Below, one piece after another: positions 39,592 to 46,942 of a stretch of 57,333 nucleotides of DNA. The position numbers were made by a program, and so were the translations under genes. The DNA comes from Georgenia thermotolerans (GTDB lineage: Bacteria > Actinomycetota > Actinomycetes > Actinomycetales > Actinomycetaceae). The stretch is from contig NZ_VUKF01000029.1 of the NCBI RefSeq assembly GCF_009193185.1, forward strand, positions 1-57,333, given 5' to 3'. The notes under the pieces were generated by a model, which was given only the letters and a program-made list of their open reading frames with translations, was not told the origin of the DNA and ran no database searches. Numbering within the stretch: position 1 is the stretch's first letter; each line of letters opens with the position of its first letter.

Positions 39592-40032
39592 TCACCGCAG
39601 CTGGACCAGCGCCTGCGCCTTGGCGAGCACGCTCGTCCCGCCGCTGGTGACGGTCAGGTCCACGCGCACCGAGCTGGCCGCCAGGTCGACGGCCCCGGCC
39701 TTGCCGACGACGACGACCTCCGCCTCGCCGGGGTCCGGCACCTCCACGGGGCGGGTGAAGCGCACGCCGTAGTCGACGACGGCGCCGGGGTCCCCGGCCC
39801 AGTCCTCCACCGCCGCCGCCGCGAGGCCCATGGTGGCCATGCCGTGGGCGATGACCCCGGGCAGCCCCACCTCGCGGGCGACGCGGTCGTTGTAGTGGAT
39901 CGGGTTGAAGTCGCCGCTGGCGCCGGCGTAGCGCACGAGCAGCGCGCGGTCGACCGGGAAGGTGCGGCGGAACAGCTCCTGGCCCACCTCGATGTCGGTG
40001 AGGACGGGCTGCTCGGGCTGGTTCTCGCTCAT
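39592..40032 (-). CDS. MaoC-like dehydratase, HadB-type subunit
   Basis: A hot-dog (R)-specific enoyl hydratase/3-hydroxyacyl dehydratase of 146 residues. The hydratase motif YAGASGDFNPIHYND carries the catalytic Asp and His, and LPGVIAHGMATMGL follows. It overlaps the HadA-like gene by ATGA, so the two are probably one heterodimer, as HadA-HadB in mycobacteria. A role in mycolate synthesis is not implied: no mycolate genes are here, and the natural acyl substrate is unknown. Confidence 0.88.
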   Translation of the reverse strand: MSENQPEQPVLTDIEVGQELFRRTFPVDRALLVRYAGASGDFNPIHYNDRVAREVGLPGVIAHGMATMGLAAAAVEDWAGDPGAVVDYGVRFTRPVEVPDPGEAEVVVVGKAGAVDLAASSVRVDLTVTSGGTSVLAKAQALVQLR

Positions 40033-40502
40033 CGGCCCTCCCCCCGCACGGCGAGGGTGGAGCGCACGGTGGCCACCGGGGCGTCGTCGGCGTCGGCGAT
40101 CTCCGCGCGCGTGCTGACCAGGGTCAGCCCGGCCCGCTCGAGGATCTTGTCGACGTGGACGGTGGTCCGCAGCCGGTCACCGGCGACGATGGGCCGGTGG
40201 TGGGTGAAGTGCTCCTCGGCGTGGACGACGCGGGAGAAGTCGATCCCGGCCTCCTCGCTGCCCACGTACGCCTGCTCGGCGCGCTGCGCGACGACGACGG
40301 CGAAGGTCGGGGTGGCGACGACGTCGGCGTACCCCAGGGCCCAGGCGGCGTCCGGGTCGTAGTGGGCGGGGTGGATGGCGCCGGTGGCCCGGGCCATCTC
40401 GGCGATCTTCACCCGGGAGACCTCGTAGGTCTCGATGGGGGCATAAGAACGCCCCACGAGCGTCGTGTTGACGCCGGTGGGGCGGGTGCTGCTCTCGGTC
40501 AT
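40029..40502 (-). CDS. MaoC N-terminal/FAS1-like dehydratase, HadA-type subunit
   Basis: The 157-residue partner of the gene at 39592-40032. It has the non-catalytic hot-dog pattern: RSYAPIETYEVSRVKIAEMA at the start, IHPAHYDPDAAWALGYADVV and HAEEHFTHHRPIVAGDRL, without the full Asp-His pair of the partner. In mycobacteria HadA lies between rpmG and HadB exactly as here. ATG at 40502 follows TAGTCT by 6 nt, so it may be leaderless as well as lying 35 nt after rpmG. Confidence 0.87.
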   Translation of the reverse strand: MTESSTRPTGVNTTLVGRSYAPIETYEVSRVKIAEMARATGAIHPAHYDPDAAWALGYADVVATPTFAVVVAQRAEQAYVGSEEAGIDFSRVVHAEEHFTHHRPIVAGDRLRTTVHVDKILERAGLTLVSTRAEIADADDAPVATVRSTLAVRGEGR

Positions 40503-40508
40503 CGCCCC

Positions 40509-40514
40509 AGACTA
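40509..40514 (-). promoter_or_regulatory. Likely leaderless -10 box for the HadA-like gene
   Basis: TAGTCT with 6 nt to the ATG; CTGACC lies 16 nt upstream as a possible -35 and overlaps the end of rpmG. Confidence 0.45.
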
Positions 40515-40537
40515 GGGCAGGGCGGTGACCGAGGGGG

Positions 40538-40708
40538 TCAGCGGGTCTCGCGGTGCGTGGTCTTGGCGTTGCAGCGCGGGCAGTACTTCGCCAGCTCGAG
40601 ACGGTCGGGGTTGTTCCGACGGTTCTTCTTGGTGATGTAGTTGCGCTCCTTGCACACCTCGCAGGCGAGGGTGATCTTGGGGCGAACGTCGGTGGACTTG
40701 CTGGCCAC
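40538..40708 (-). CDS. rpmG: 50S ribosomal protein L33, zinc-ribbon type, GTG start
   Basis: A 56-residue 50S protein: [20 protein letters not shown], then [20 protein letters not shown] and a basic end. C16, C19, C43 and C46 form a zinc ribbon, so this is the zinc-requiring form. GAGG lies 7 nt before the GTG at 40708. Another frame overlaps it on the same strand but has no ribosomal character. It lies between the Met/Thr tRNAs and the HadA-like gene, the same order as rpmG2-hadA in mycobacteria. Confidence 0.95.
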   Translation of the reverse strand: MASKSTDVRPKITLACEVCKERNYITKKNRRNNPDRLELAKYCPRCNAKTTHRETR

Positions 40709-40772
40709 GGCGGTTCCTCACGTATCGGTCGTGCGAGCGGCCATTCCCGGCTGCTTCGTCTGTTCCTGTTGG

Positions 40773-40846
40773 TAGCGGGGGCGGGGCTCGAACCCGCGAC
40801 CTCACGATTATGAGTCGTGCGCTCTCACCAACTGAGCTACCCCGCC
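40773..40846 (-). tRNA. tRNA-Met (anticodon CAT)
   Basis: A 74-nt cloverleaf on the minus strand: 5' GGCGGGG pairing with CCCCGCT (terminal G-U), D-arm AGCTCAGTTGGTGAGAGC, anticodon loop with CAT, T-arm GCGGGTTCGAGCCCCGC. CCA is encoded at 40770-40772. The G1-U72 pair and D-arm favour elongator rather than initiator tRNA. Confidence 0.94.
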
Positions 40847-40931
40847 GCGTCCTGCGGACCGCACCACTTTACCTGCCGCGCGCCGCGGGCGGTAGCGGTC
40901 CGTAGACCGGCGGTAACGGTCCGTAGACCAG

Positions 40932-41004
40932 AGCCCCGAAAGGGAATCGAACCCTTGACCTTCTCCTTACCATGGAGACGCTCTGCCGACTGAGCTATCG
41001 GGGC
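40932..41004 (-). tRNA. tRNA-Thr (anticodon GGT)
   Basis: A 73-nt cloverleaf: acceptor GCCCCGA/TCGGGGC, anticodon stem TCTCC/GGAGA around ATGGTAA, T-arm AGGGTTCGATTCCCT. CCA is not encoded. It is 85 nt upstream of tRNA-Met and likely cotranscribed with it and rpmG. Confidence 0.95.
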
Positions 41005-41014
41005 AGCGGTGAAG

Positions 41015-41044
41015 ACACTACACACCCGGGGGCCCGGAGGTGAA
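41015..41044 (-). promoter_or_regulatory. Promoter of tRNA-Thr / tRNA-Met / rpmG
   Basis: TTCACC (41039-41044), 18-nt spacer and TAGTGT (41015-41020) on the minus strand, with the start expected 3-6 nt before the mature tRNA-Thr. Confidence 0.55.
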
Positions 41045-41135
41045 ATCCGGATGGCCCCTGCGGGCCGTGAGTCCCCTCACAGCGGCGAGGGGGCCGTCCC
41101 ATGGGGCGACGACGGGCGCCCGGGGACATGACAAC

Positions 41136-41167
41136 GGCCCACCACCGCTGCGCGCAGGTGATGGGCC
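41136..41167 (-). terminator. tRNA-Tyr terminator
   Basis: An 11-bp stem with one G-U pair, 10-nt loop, followed on the transcript by GTTGTC; it starts 6 nt past the tRNA end. Confidence 0.65.
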
Positions 41168-41173
41168 GGTCCG

Positions 41174-41255
41174 TGGCGAGTGCAGGATTCGAACCTGCGA
41201 AGCATTCCGCGGCTGATTTACAGTCAGCTCCCTTTGGCCGCTCGGGCAACTCGCC
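41174..41255 (-). tRNA. tRNA-Tyr (anticodon GTA)
   Basis: An 82-nt class II tRNA: acceptor GGCGAGT/ACTCGCC, anticodon stem CTGA/TCAG around CTGTAAA, a long variable arm and T-arm CAGGTTCGAATCCTG. CCA is not encoded. It has its own promoter and terminator. Confidence 0.95.
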
Positions 41256-41280
41256 TCGCACCCCGTAAGGTGCACACGGA

Positions 41281-41311
41281 ACGATAGCAACAACTCGCGG
41301 GTGGTCGTTAA
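41281..41311 (-). promoter_or_regulatory. tRNA-Tyr promoter
   Basis: TTAACG (41306-41311), 19-nt spacer (18 if read TAACGA) and TATCGT (41281-41286) on the minus strand, 25 nt before the mature tRNA. Confidence 0.5.
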
Positions 41312-41419
41312 CCGGCTCGGGGGCGAGGAAGGTCACACCGGCGCGGCCCGCCCGTGGACCCGCGCCCCGCCGGCAGACCCCGCCGCACCACCCGTCGCAT
41401 CACGCAGGAGGAGAGCGCC

Positions 41420-41917
41420 ATGGCCGATTCGTCGTTCGACATCGTCAGCAAGGTCGACCACCAGGAGGTCGACAACGCGGTGAACCAGGCCGCCAAGGAG
41501 ATCGCCCAGCGGTACGACTTCAAGAACGTCGGCGCCTCGGTGACGCTCGCGGGCGACACCATCACCATGACGGCGAACTCGCCCGAGCGGGTCAAGGCGG
41601 TCCTCGACGTCCTGCAGTCCAAGCTCATCAAGCGCGGCGTCTCGCTGAAGTCCCTGGACACCGGCGACGGGGAGCCGAAGGCCTCGGGCAAGGAGTACCG
41701 GCTCGTCGGGACCCTGAAGGAGGGGCTGGGCCAGGACGTGGCGAAGAAGATCACCAAGCTCGTCCGCGACGAGGGCCCGAAGGGCGTCAAGACGCAGATC
41801 ACGGGCGACGAGGTGCGGGTGACCTCGAAGAGCCGCGACGACCTCCAGGCGGTCATCACGCTGCTCAAGGGCGCCGACGACATCGACGCGGCGCTGCAGT
41901 TCACCAACTACCGCTGA
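41420..41917 (+). CDS. yajQ: YajQ/UPF0234 family nucleotide-binding protein
   Basis: A 165-residue cytosolic protein of the YajQ family, whose members bind nucleotides (in Xanthomonas, c-di-GMP). It has [20 protein letters not shown], two ferredoxin-like halves, the [12 protein letters not shown]-like [15 protein letters not shown] block and a C-terminus ending QFTNYR. AGGAGG lies 8 nt before the ATG at 41420, while the open frame extends to 41354. It ends about 45 nt before a large palindrome. Confidence 0.92.
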   Translation: MADSSFDIVSKVDHQEVDNAVNQAAKEIAQRYDFKNVGASVTLAGDTITMTANSPERVKAVLDVLQSKLIKRGVSLKSLDTGDGEPKASGKEYRLVGTLKEGLGQDVAKKITKLVRDEGPKGVKTQITGDEVRVTSKSRDDLQAVITLLKGADDIDAALQFTNYR

Positions 41918-41959
41918 GTCGGCCTTCCCGGGCACCCGCTACCCCCTGGGCGCCGCGAA

Positions 41960-42007
41960 CGAGGTCGAGGTTCTGGTTGTATTTGCGACCAGAACCTCGA
42001 CCTCGTG
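41960..42007. repeat. Palindrome copy C, between yajQ and the DUF559 gene
   Basis: A perfect 18-bp inverted repeat (cgaggtcgaggttctggt and its complement), 19 bp with the flanking A-T pair. Folded with the same register as copies A and B it has 18-nt arms and a 6-nt loop (tatttg, 41981-41986). It lies between convergent genes and may terminate both. Its arm sequence is related to copies A and B beyond the DUF559 gene. Confidence 0.85.
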
Positions 42008-42064
42008 CCCGTTCGAACGTTCAGGGCTGGCCGGCCCGGCGGGTCCTGCGCGTCGGACCAGTGC

Positions 42065-42988
42065 TCAGCGACGCGCCAGGCGTAGCGCCTCCTCGACCTG
42101 TTCACGCACCTGCCAGGGGCGGTCCACGAGCTGACGCCAGGTGAACCGCAGCACCGTGTAACCGGCGAGGGTCAGGGCGTTGAGCCGCTGCCGCTCGACC
42201 TCGAAGTCCGCATGCGCGAGGCGGCCGTCGACCTCCACGATGACCTTGGGTGCGCGAAAGAGGACATCGGCGCGCGCCACCACCCGCGCGCCGACGACCA
42301 TCGGCTGGTTCGTCTCCCAGCCCTGGATGCCCGCGCCGCGCAGGATCTGGTGGAGGCGGCGCTCGGCCTCGCTCAGCGCGCCGTCGCGCGTCATCGCCAG
42401 GAGGCGGCGGAGCTGCTCGACGCCCGGCCTGCCGCGGCGCTCCTCGACGTCGGCGGCGAGATGGCTCACCGTGATCACCTCACGGGTTCGGACCCACGCC
42501 ATGAGCCGTTCGGCCTCGGCGAAGGGCAGCAGCGCCAGGCAGTCCAGCGCCGTGCTGCGTGCTCCGGTGAGCCGGAACGACAGCATGGGGCGCACCTCCG
42601 TGGCCTCCATGTAGTGCGGGACGAGGCCGTGCCGGGCCTGCCGACGGTGCGGTAGGAGCACGTGGGCGTGACCGTCGTCGGCTACCGGCAAACCGTGGAG
42701 GAGAGCCGCCGTCCCGTGGCAGATCACCGCATCGGGCCAGGTCAGTGCGGCGCCGATGGCACGGAGCCTGACGGGGTCCAGGGCGCTGGGGACGCCGACG
42801 TCCATGAACGCCGCACCGACGATGCGGCGCCATGTGCCCGTGGCGACCTTGTGGCGGACCACCCCGCGCGTCAGCCCGGCTTCCGCCGCCGTGGCGAGCG
42901 TGAACACGCCGAGCACGCTGGCTCGCCGAAGCCGCTCCTCGCCGGCCGCACGGTCGCTCCTGTCCACGCCTGCAGCATGGCGAGCCAC
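42065..42988 (-). CDS. DUF559 protein with Vsr/restriction-endonuclease-like C-terminal domain, GTG start
   Basis: A 307-residue protein. The C-terminal half has the DUF559 pattern: SEAERRLHQIL (206-216), RADVLFRAPKVIVEVDG with D241, E252 and D254, H259, then a basic helix and GYTVLRFTWRQL. This resembles a PD-(D/E)xK nuclease core with the lysine replaced. The first 90 residues look like the winged-helix domain of AbiEi-type proteins (type IV antitoxin-like). No toxin partner, methylase or helicase is adjacent. The function is unknown. The start is weakly supported; GTG at 42964 is possible. Confidence 0.75.
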   Translation of the reverse strand: MARHAAGVDRSDRAAGEERLRRASVLGVFTLATAAEAGLTRGVVRHKVATGTWRRIVGAAFMDVGVPSALDPVRLRAIGAALTWPDAVICHGTAALLHGLPVADDGHAHVLLPHRRQARHGLVPHYMEATEVRPMLSFRLTGARSTALDCLALLPFAEAERLMAWVRTREVITVSHLAADVEERRGRPGVEQLRRLLAMTRDGALSEAERRLHQILRGAGIQGWETNQPMVVGARVVARADVLFRAPKVIVEVDGRLAHADFEVERQRLNALTLAGYTVLRFTWRQLVDRPWQVREQVEEALRLARR

Positions 42989-43029
42989 CTCGGGAGCCGG
43001 TCGCCACTATCCACAGGCGCACCCGGCAC

Positions 43030-43069
<40 letters not shown>

Positions 43070-43074
43070 AAGCG

Positions 43075-43116
43075 AAGTCGGGGTATTGGCTGCTGTGACA
43101 ACCACAACCTCGACTT
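43075..43116. repeat. Palindrome copy A
   Basis: 18-nt arms around loop ctgtga (43093-43098) with three or four unpaired positions. The left arm matches copy B (ggtattggctg) and the right arm resembles copy C (aacctcgac), like a hybrid. Confidence 0.8.
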
Positions 43117-43178
43117 GGTTGCGCCGCGGCGCACCAACGCTCATGACGTGGGCGACCGTGCGAGCTCCAGCCGAAACC

Positions 43179-43220
43179 AGGTCAAGGTATTGGCTGCTGT
43201 GACAGCCAATACCTCGATCT
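43179..43220. repeat. Palindrome copy B
   Basis: 18-nt arms (aggtcaaggtattggctg / cagccaatacctcgatct) around the same loop ctgtga as copy A, with one mismatch and one G-T pair. It lies 104 nt from the htpX stop. Confidence 0.85.
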
Positions 43221-43324
43221 GAGTCGGCTGCGCCGCCAGCCGGTGCTCCAGGAGGGCCAGATAGCGCCGCCGCGGCCCCACCGTCGAACTCGCGCAGGTG
43301 GTCAGTGGTGCTGGGCCGCGGGCC

Positions 43325-44185
43325 TCAGTACCCGGCCATGCGCTCCAGGCGGGCGATCCGCTCGTTCATCGGCGGGTGGGTGGAGAACATCTTCGCCACC
43401 CCGCCCGCGCGGAACGGGTTGGCGATCATCATGTGGCTGACGTTCTCCAGCCGCTGCGTGGGCTGCAGCGGGCTCGCCGCGGTGCCGCGCTCGAGCTTGC
43501 GCAGCGCCGAGGCCAGGGCCAGCGGGTCGCCGGTGAGCTGGGCGCCGTCCTCGTCCGCGTCGAACTCGCGGGTGCGGGAGATGGCCAGCTGGATGAGGGA
43601 CGCGGCGATCGGCGCGAGCAGCGCCGTCGCCAGCAGCGCCAGCGGGTTGGCGTTGCGGTCCCGGCCGCCGAAGAACACGAGGAACTGCGCCACCGAGGTG
43701 ATAAGCCCGGCGAACGCCGCCGCGACCGAGGAGGTGAGGATGTCGCGGTTGTACACGTGCATGAGCTCGTGGCCGAGCACCCCGCGCAGCTCGCGCGGCT
43801 CGAGGATGCGCACGATGCCCTCCGTGACGCACACCGCGGCGTTGCGCGGGTTGCGGCCGGTCGCGAAGGCGTTGGGCTGTGCCGTCGGCGCGATGTAGAT
43901 GCGCGGCATGGGCTGGCGCGCGGTGGTGGCGAGCTCGCGGACCATCGCGTACAGCCACGGCGCCTCGGCCTCGCTGACCGGGCGGGCGGCCATGGCCCGG
44001 ATCGCCAGCTTGTCGGAGTTCCAGTAGCCGTAGAACGTCGTCGCCAGGCCGATGAGGGCGAAGATCCAGATGAACGAGGACCTGCCGGTCCCCGAGGCCA
44101 CCAGGGCCCCCACGGCGAGCAGGATGACCCACATCACCGCGAAGAGGAGGGTGGTCTTCAGCCCGTTGTGGTGCCGGTCCGTCAT
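43325..44185 (-). CDS. htpX: M48 zinc metalloprotease HtpX
   Basis: A membrane protease that degrades misfolded membrane proteins. The 286-residue protein has two N-terminal membrane helices (about 12-31 and 36-55), the zinc motif H139-E140-L-M-H143 in GVLGHELMHVYNRD, two further hydrophobic segments and the third ligand E207 in SRTREFDAD. It ends NPFRAGG and STHPPMNERI as in the family. The ATG at 44185 has AGGAG about 11 nt upstream; the longer frame is not supported. Confidence 0.95.
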   Translation of the reverse strand: MTDRHHNGLKTTLLFAVMWVILLAVGALVASGTGRSSFIWIFALIGLATTFYGYWNSDKLAIRAMAARPVSEAEAPWLYAMVRELATTARQPMPRIYIAPTAQPNAFATGRNPRNAAVCVTEGIVRILEPRELRGVLGHELMHVYNRDILTSSVAAAFAGLITSVAQFLVFFGGRDRNANPLALLATALLAPIAASLIQLAISRTREFDADEDGAQLTGDPLALASALRKLERGTAASPLQPTQRLENVSHMMIANPFRAGGVAKMFSTHPPMNERIARLERMAGY

Positions 44186-44223
44186 GGTGGTCGCTGCTCC
44201 TGGTCGCTCAAGATCCGTGCCGG

Positions 44224-44249
44224 GGCCCGCCGTGCGTGCACGGCGGGCC
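44224..44249 (-). terminator. Terminator hairpin after the ferredoxin-NADP reductase
   Basis: A 12-bp stem with a 2-nt centre (effectively 11 bp and a CGTG loop), 64 nt past the fprA stop. Confidence 0.65.
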
Positions 44250-44313
44250 TGACACCCTCTTGAACGCCGACGGCGCCCCGTTCGTTCCGGACGCCCGTCC
44301 GGCCCCAGCAGCC

Positions 44314-45720
44314 TCAGAGCAGACGGCCGTCGTGCTCCTCGCCCCGGGAGATCGCCGTCATCGTGTCGCGGTGGACGACCTTGACCCGCTCGCGGTCCAG
44401 CCCGTTGTAGCGCTCGGCGAGGGACTTCTCGTAGGCGTCGAGCAGCTCCCAGCCCTCCCACGTGGTGTAGCGCACCCCGGCGGCCTCGAGCGCGGCGAGC
44501 ATGGCGTCGTGGCCGACGCCGGCCTCGTCCTCGCTGCGGGCGTGGAGCAGCCCGGCCTGGGCGTCCTCGACGAGGTGGGCGATGGTCTGCTGCGCGTCGG
44601 ACTTCGTCGAGCCGATCAGGCCCACCGGGCCGCGCTTGATCCAGCCCGTGGCGTACACGCCCGGCAGGTACTCGCCGTCGTCGCCCAGCACCCGGCCCTC
44701 GGTGTTGGGGATGACGCCGCTGCGCTCGTCGAACGGCAGCCCGGCCACCGCGGAGCCGAAGTAGCCGACGGCGCGGTAGACGGCCTGGACCGGGGTGTCG
44801 ACGAACTCCCCGGTGCCGCGCACGGACCCGTCGCCGGTCAGCTCGGTGCGCTCGGTGCGCAGGGCCTCGACCTTGCCGTCGCCGAGGATCTCGACCGGGC
44901 GGTGCAGGAAGTGCAGGTGGATGCGGCGGGAGGCGGTGCGCTCGGCCGGGTCACGCAGCGTCCAGTCCATGAGGGTCTTGACGACCTGCTTGGTCTGGTT
45001 CGAGGAGCGGATGGCCTCCTCCGAGCCGGCGTCGAACTGGAAGTCCTCGTCGTAGACGATGACGTCGACGTCGGGCACCTTGCCCAGCTCGCGCAGCTCC
45101 AGCGGGGTGAACTTCACCTGGGCGGGGCCGCGGCGGCCGAAGACGTGGACGTCCGTGACCGGGCTGCGGCGCAGCCCCTCCGCCACGTTGTCCGGGATCT
45201 CGGTGACCATGAGGTCGTCGACGTGCTTGGCGAGCATGCGCGCGACGTCGAGGGCGACGTTGCCCACGCCGATGACGGCGACCTCCTTGGCCTCCAGCGG
45301 CCAGGTGCGCGGCACGTCGGGGTGGCCGTCGTACCAGGAGACGAAGTCGGCGGCGCCGAAGGAGCCGGGCAGCTCCACCCCGGGGATGTTCAGGGGGGCG
45401 TCGCGGTCGGAGCCGGTGGAGAAGATGACCGCGTCGTAGTGCTTCTGCAGCTCCTCCAGCGTCACGTCCGTGCCGACGTCGACGTTGCCGATCAGCCGGA
45501 TGTCCCCGCGCTGGAGGATCTTGTACAGCGCGACGATGATCTGCTTGATCCGCGGGTGGTCCGGGGCGACGCCGTAGCGCACCAGGCCGAAGGGGGCGGG
45601 GAGGCGCTCGAAGAGGTCGATGCTCACCTCCAGCCCGGACTTGGACAGGATGTCGGCCGCGTAGATGCCGGCGGGTCCGGCGCCGACGAGTGCCACGCTG
45701 AGCGGGCGGGAGCTGGTCAC
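44314..45720 (-). CDS. fprA: Ferredoxin/adrenodoxin-NADP+ reductase, FprA type, GTG start
   Basis: A flavoenzyme passing electrons between NADPH and ferredoxin. The 468-residue protein matches the mycobacterial FprA/adrenodoxin reductase group: FAD motif VGAGPAG (12-18), GLVRYGVAPDHPRIK, the NADP-binding GVGNVALDVARML with the downstream FGRRGPAQVKFT, and the C-terminal GWIKRGPVGLIGSTKSDA. GAGG lies 5 nt before the GTG at 45720; upstream residues in frame are not conserved. Confidence 0.94.
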   Translation of the reverse strand: MTSSRPLSVALVGAGPAGIYAADILSKSGLEVSIDLFERLPAPFGLVRYGVAPDHPRIKQIIVALYKILQRGDIRLIGNVDVGTDVTLEELQKHYDAVIFSTGSDRDAPLNIPGVELPGSFGAADFVSWYDGHPDVPRTWPLEAKEVAVIGVGNVALDVARMLAKHVDDLMVTEIPDNVAEGLRRSPVTDVHVFGRRGPAQVKFTPLELRELGKVPDVDVIVYDEDFQFDAGSEEAIRSSNQTKQVVKTLMDWTLRDPAERTASRRIHLHFLHRPVEILGDGKVEALRTERTELTGDGSVRGTGEFVDTPVQAVYRAVGYFGSAVAGLPFDERSGVIPNTEGRVLGDDGEYLPGVYATGWIKRGPVGLIGSTKSDAQQTIAHLVEDAQAGLLHARSEDEAGVGHDAMLAALEAAGVRYTTWEGWELLDAYEKSLAERYNGLDRERVKVVHRDTMTAISRGEEHDGRLL

Positions 45721-45796
45721 GGGTGCCTCTCGTGCAGGGTGTACGGGACGACCGCGACGCACCAGCGCGCGGCTGGGTCGCGGAAAACCACCCTCC

Positions 45797-45802
45797 AGTC
45801 TA
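45797..45802 (-). promoter_or_regulatory. Candidate -10 box for fprA
   Basis: TAGACT on the minus strand about 77 nt before the GTG. The -35 region is not recognisable and contains an inverted repeat (gccggcc / ggccggt). Confidence 0.4.
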
Positions 45803-45853
45803 CGGCCGGCCAACCTTTCCGGCCGGTGAGCGCGGTCACGGCCCCTGAGGTGC

Positions 45854-45859
45854 CAGAGT
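45854..45859 (+). promoter_or_regulatory. Possible leaderless -10 box for rarD
   Basis: CAGAGT followed by 6 nt and the GTG at 45866, with no ribosome-binding site. Confidence 0.35.
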
Positions 45860-45865
45860 GGGTCG

Positions 45866-46837
45866 GTGACCGATCACTCCCCCGAACGCGCCGGCGCCCC
45901 CGCCCCCGCGGCCCCCGCCCCGGCCCGGGAGCCGGGCACGGACCGCACCGGGCTCGCCCTCGGCCTGTCGTGCTACCTGCTGTGGGGCGCGTTCCCGCTG
46001 TACTTCCGGCTCCTCGAGCCGGCCGGCCCGGTGGAGATCGTGGCGCACCGGGCCGTGTGGAGCCTGGGCTTCTGCCTGCTGGCGCTGCTGGTCACCCGCA
46101 CGCTGCGCGACTTCACCGCCGTGCTGCGCCGGCCCCGGGCGGTGGCGCAGCTGGCCCTGGCCGCGGTGCTGGTGGCGACGAACTGGCTGGTCTACGTCTA
46201 CGGGGTCAACTCCGGGCACACGGTCGACGCCGCCCTGGGGTACTTCATCAACCCACTCGTCACCGTGCTGCTCGCGGTGGCGGTGCTCCACGAGCGCCTC
46301 CGCCCGCTGCAGTGGACGGCGACGGGGATCGGCGCCCTGGCCGTGGTGGTCATCACCGTCGGGTACGGGCAGGTGCCGTGGATCGCCCTCGCCCTGGCGG
46401 TGTCCTTCGGGCTGTACGGCCTGGCCAAGAACCGGGTGGGCCGCACCGTCGGTGCGCTGCCGGGCCTCGCGGTGGAGACGACGGCGCTGTTCCCGCTCGC
46501 GCTGGGCTACCTGCTCTGGCTCGCGCACGCGGGCGCCGGCACCTTCGGCGCCGCCGGCCCGGACCGCACCGAGCACATGGTGCTGCTGGCCCTCGCCGGC
46601 CCGCTCACCGCGGTCCCGCTGCTGCTCTTCGGGGCCGCGGCGCGCCGGCTGCCGCTGAGTGTCATCGGCATGCTCCAGTACCTCACCCCGGTGCTCCAGC
46701 TCCTCGTGGGCGTGGCGCTGTTCCACGAGCCCATGCCGCCGGAGCGGTGGGCGGGCTTCGTGCTGGTGTGGGTGGCCATCGTCGTGCTCACCGTGGACGG
46801 GTGGACGCACCGGCCGCGCCTGGCCCGCGCGGCATGA
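45866..46837 (+). CDS. rarD: EamA-family transporter RarD, GTG start
   Basis: A 323-residue membrane protein of the drug/metabolite transporter superfamily with about ten membrane segments. The RarD block GLSCYLLWGAFPLYFRLLEP and ATNWLVYVYGVNSGHTVDAA, LGYFINPLVTVLLAV are diagnostic. The N-terminus is a 25-residue Pro/Ala tail. E. coli RarD was named for chloramphenicol sensitivity, but its substrate is unknown. It is convergent with the prenyl synthase, with a 19-bp repeat array between. Confidence 0.88.
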   Translation: MTDHSPERAGAPAPAAPAPAREPGTDRTGLALGLSCYLLWGAFPLYFRLLEPAGPVEIVAHRAVWSLGFCLLALLVTRTLRDFTAVLRRPRAVAQLALAAVLVATNWLVYVYGVNSGHTVDAALGYFINPLVTVLLAVAVLHERLRPLQWTATGIGALAVVVITVGYGQVPWIALALAVSFGLYGLAKNRVGRTVGALPGLAVETTALFPLALGYLLWLAHAGAGTFGAAGPDRTEHMVLLALAGPLTAVPLLLFGAAARRLPLSVIGMLQYLTPVLQLLVGVALFHEPMPPERWAGFVLVWVAIVVLTVDGWTHRPRLARAA

Positions 46838-46861
46838 GCCGCACCCTCGGCACCCCGCGCC

Positions 46862-46917
46862 CTACTTGACGTCTCGCGCACTACTTGACGTCTCGCGCAC
46901 TACTTGACGTCTCGCGG
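46862..46917. repeat. 19-bp tandem repeat, three copies
   Basis: ctacttgacgtctcgcgca is repeated exactly at 46862-46880 and 46881-46899, and for 18 of 19 bases at 46900-46917. Each unit contains the palindrome GACGTC and a TTGAC. It lies between the rarD and prenyl synthase stops, 25 nt past each. Confidence 0.95.
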
Positions 46918-46942
46918 GGCGGGGGGCAAGGGGCCGGCGGGG

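Noticed and set aside
40512-40805. A 97-codon minus-strand frame over rpmG
   Set aside because: It is in a different frame from the clear 56-residue L33 with four zinc cysteines and has no ribosomal features.
46862-46917. The 19-bp array as a small CRISPR
   Set aside because: The units are directly adjacent with no spacers, and no cas gene is in the window.
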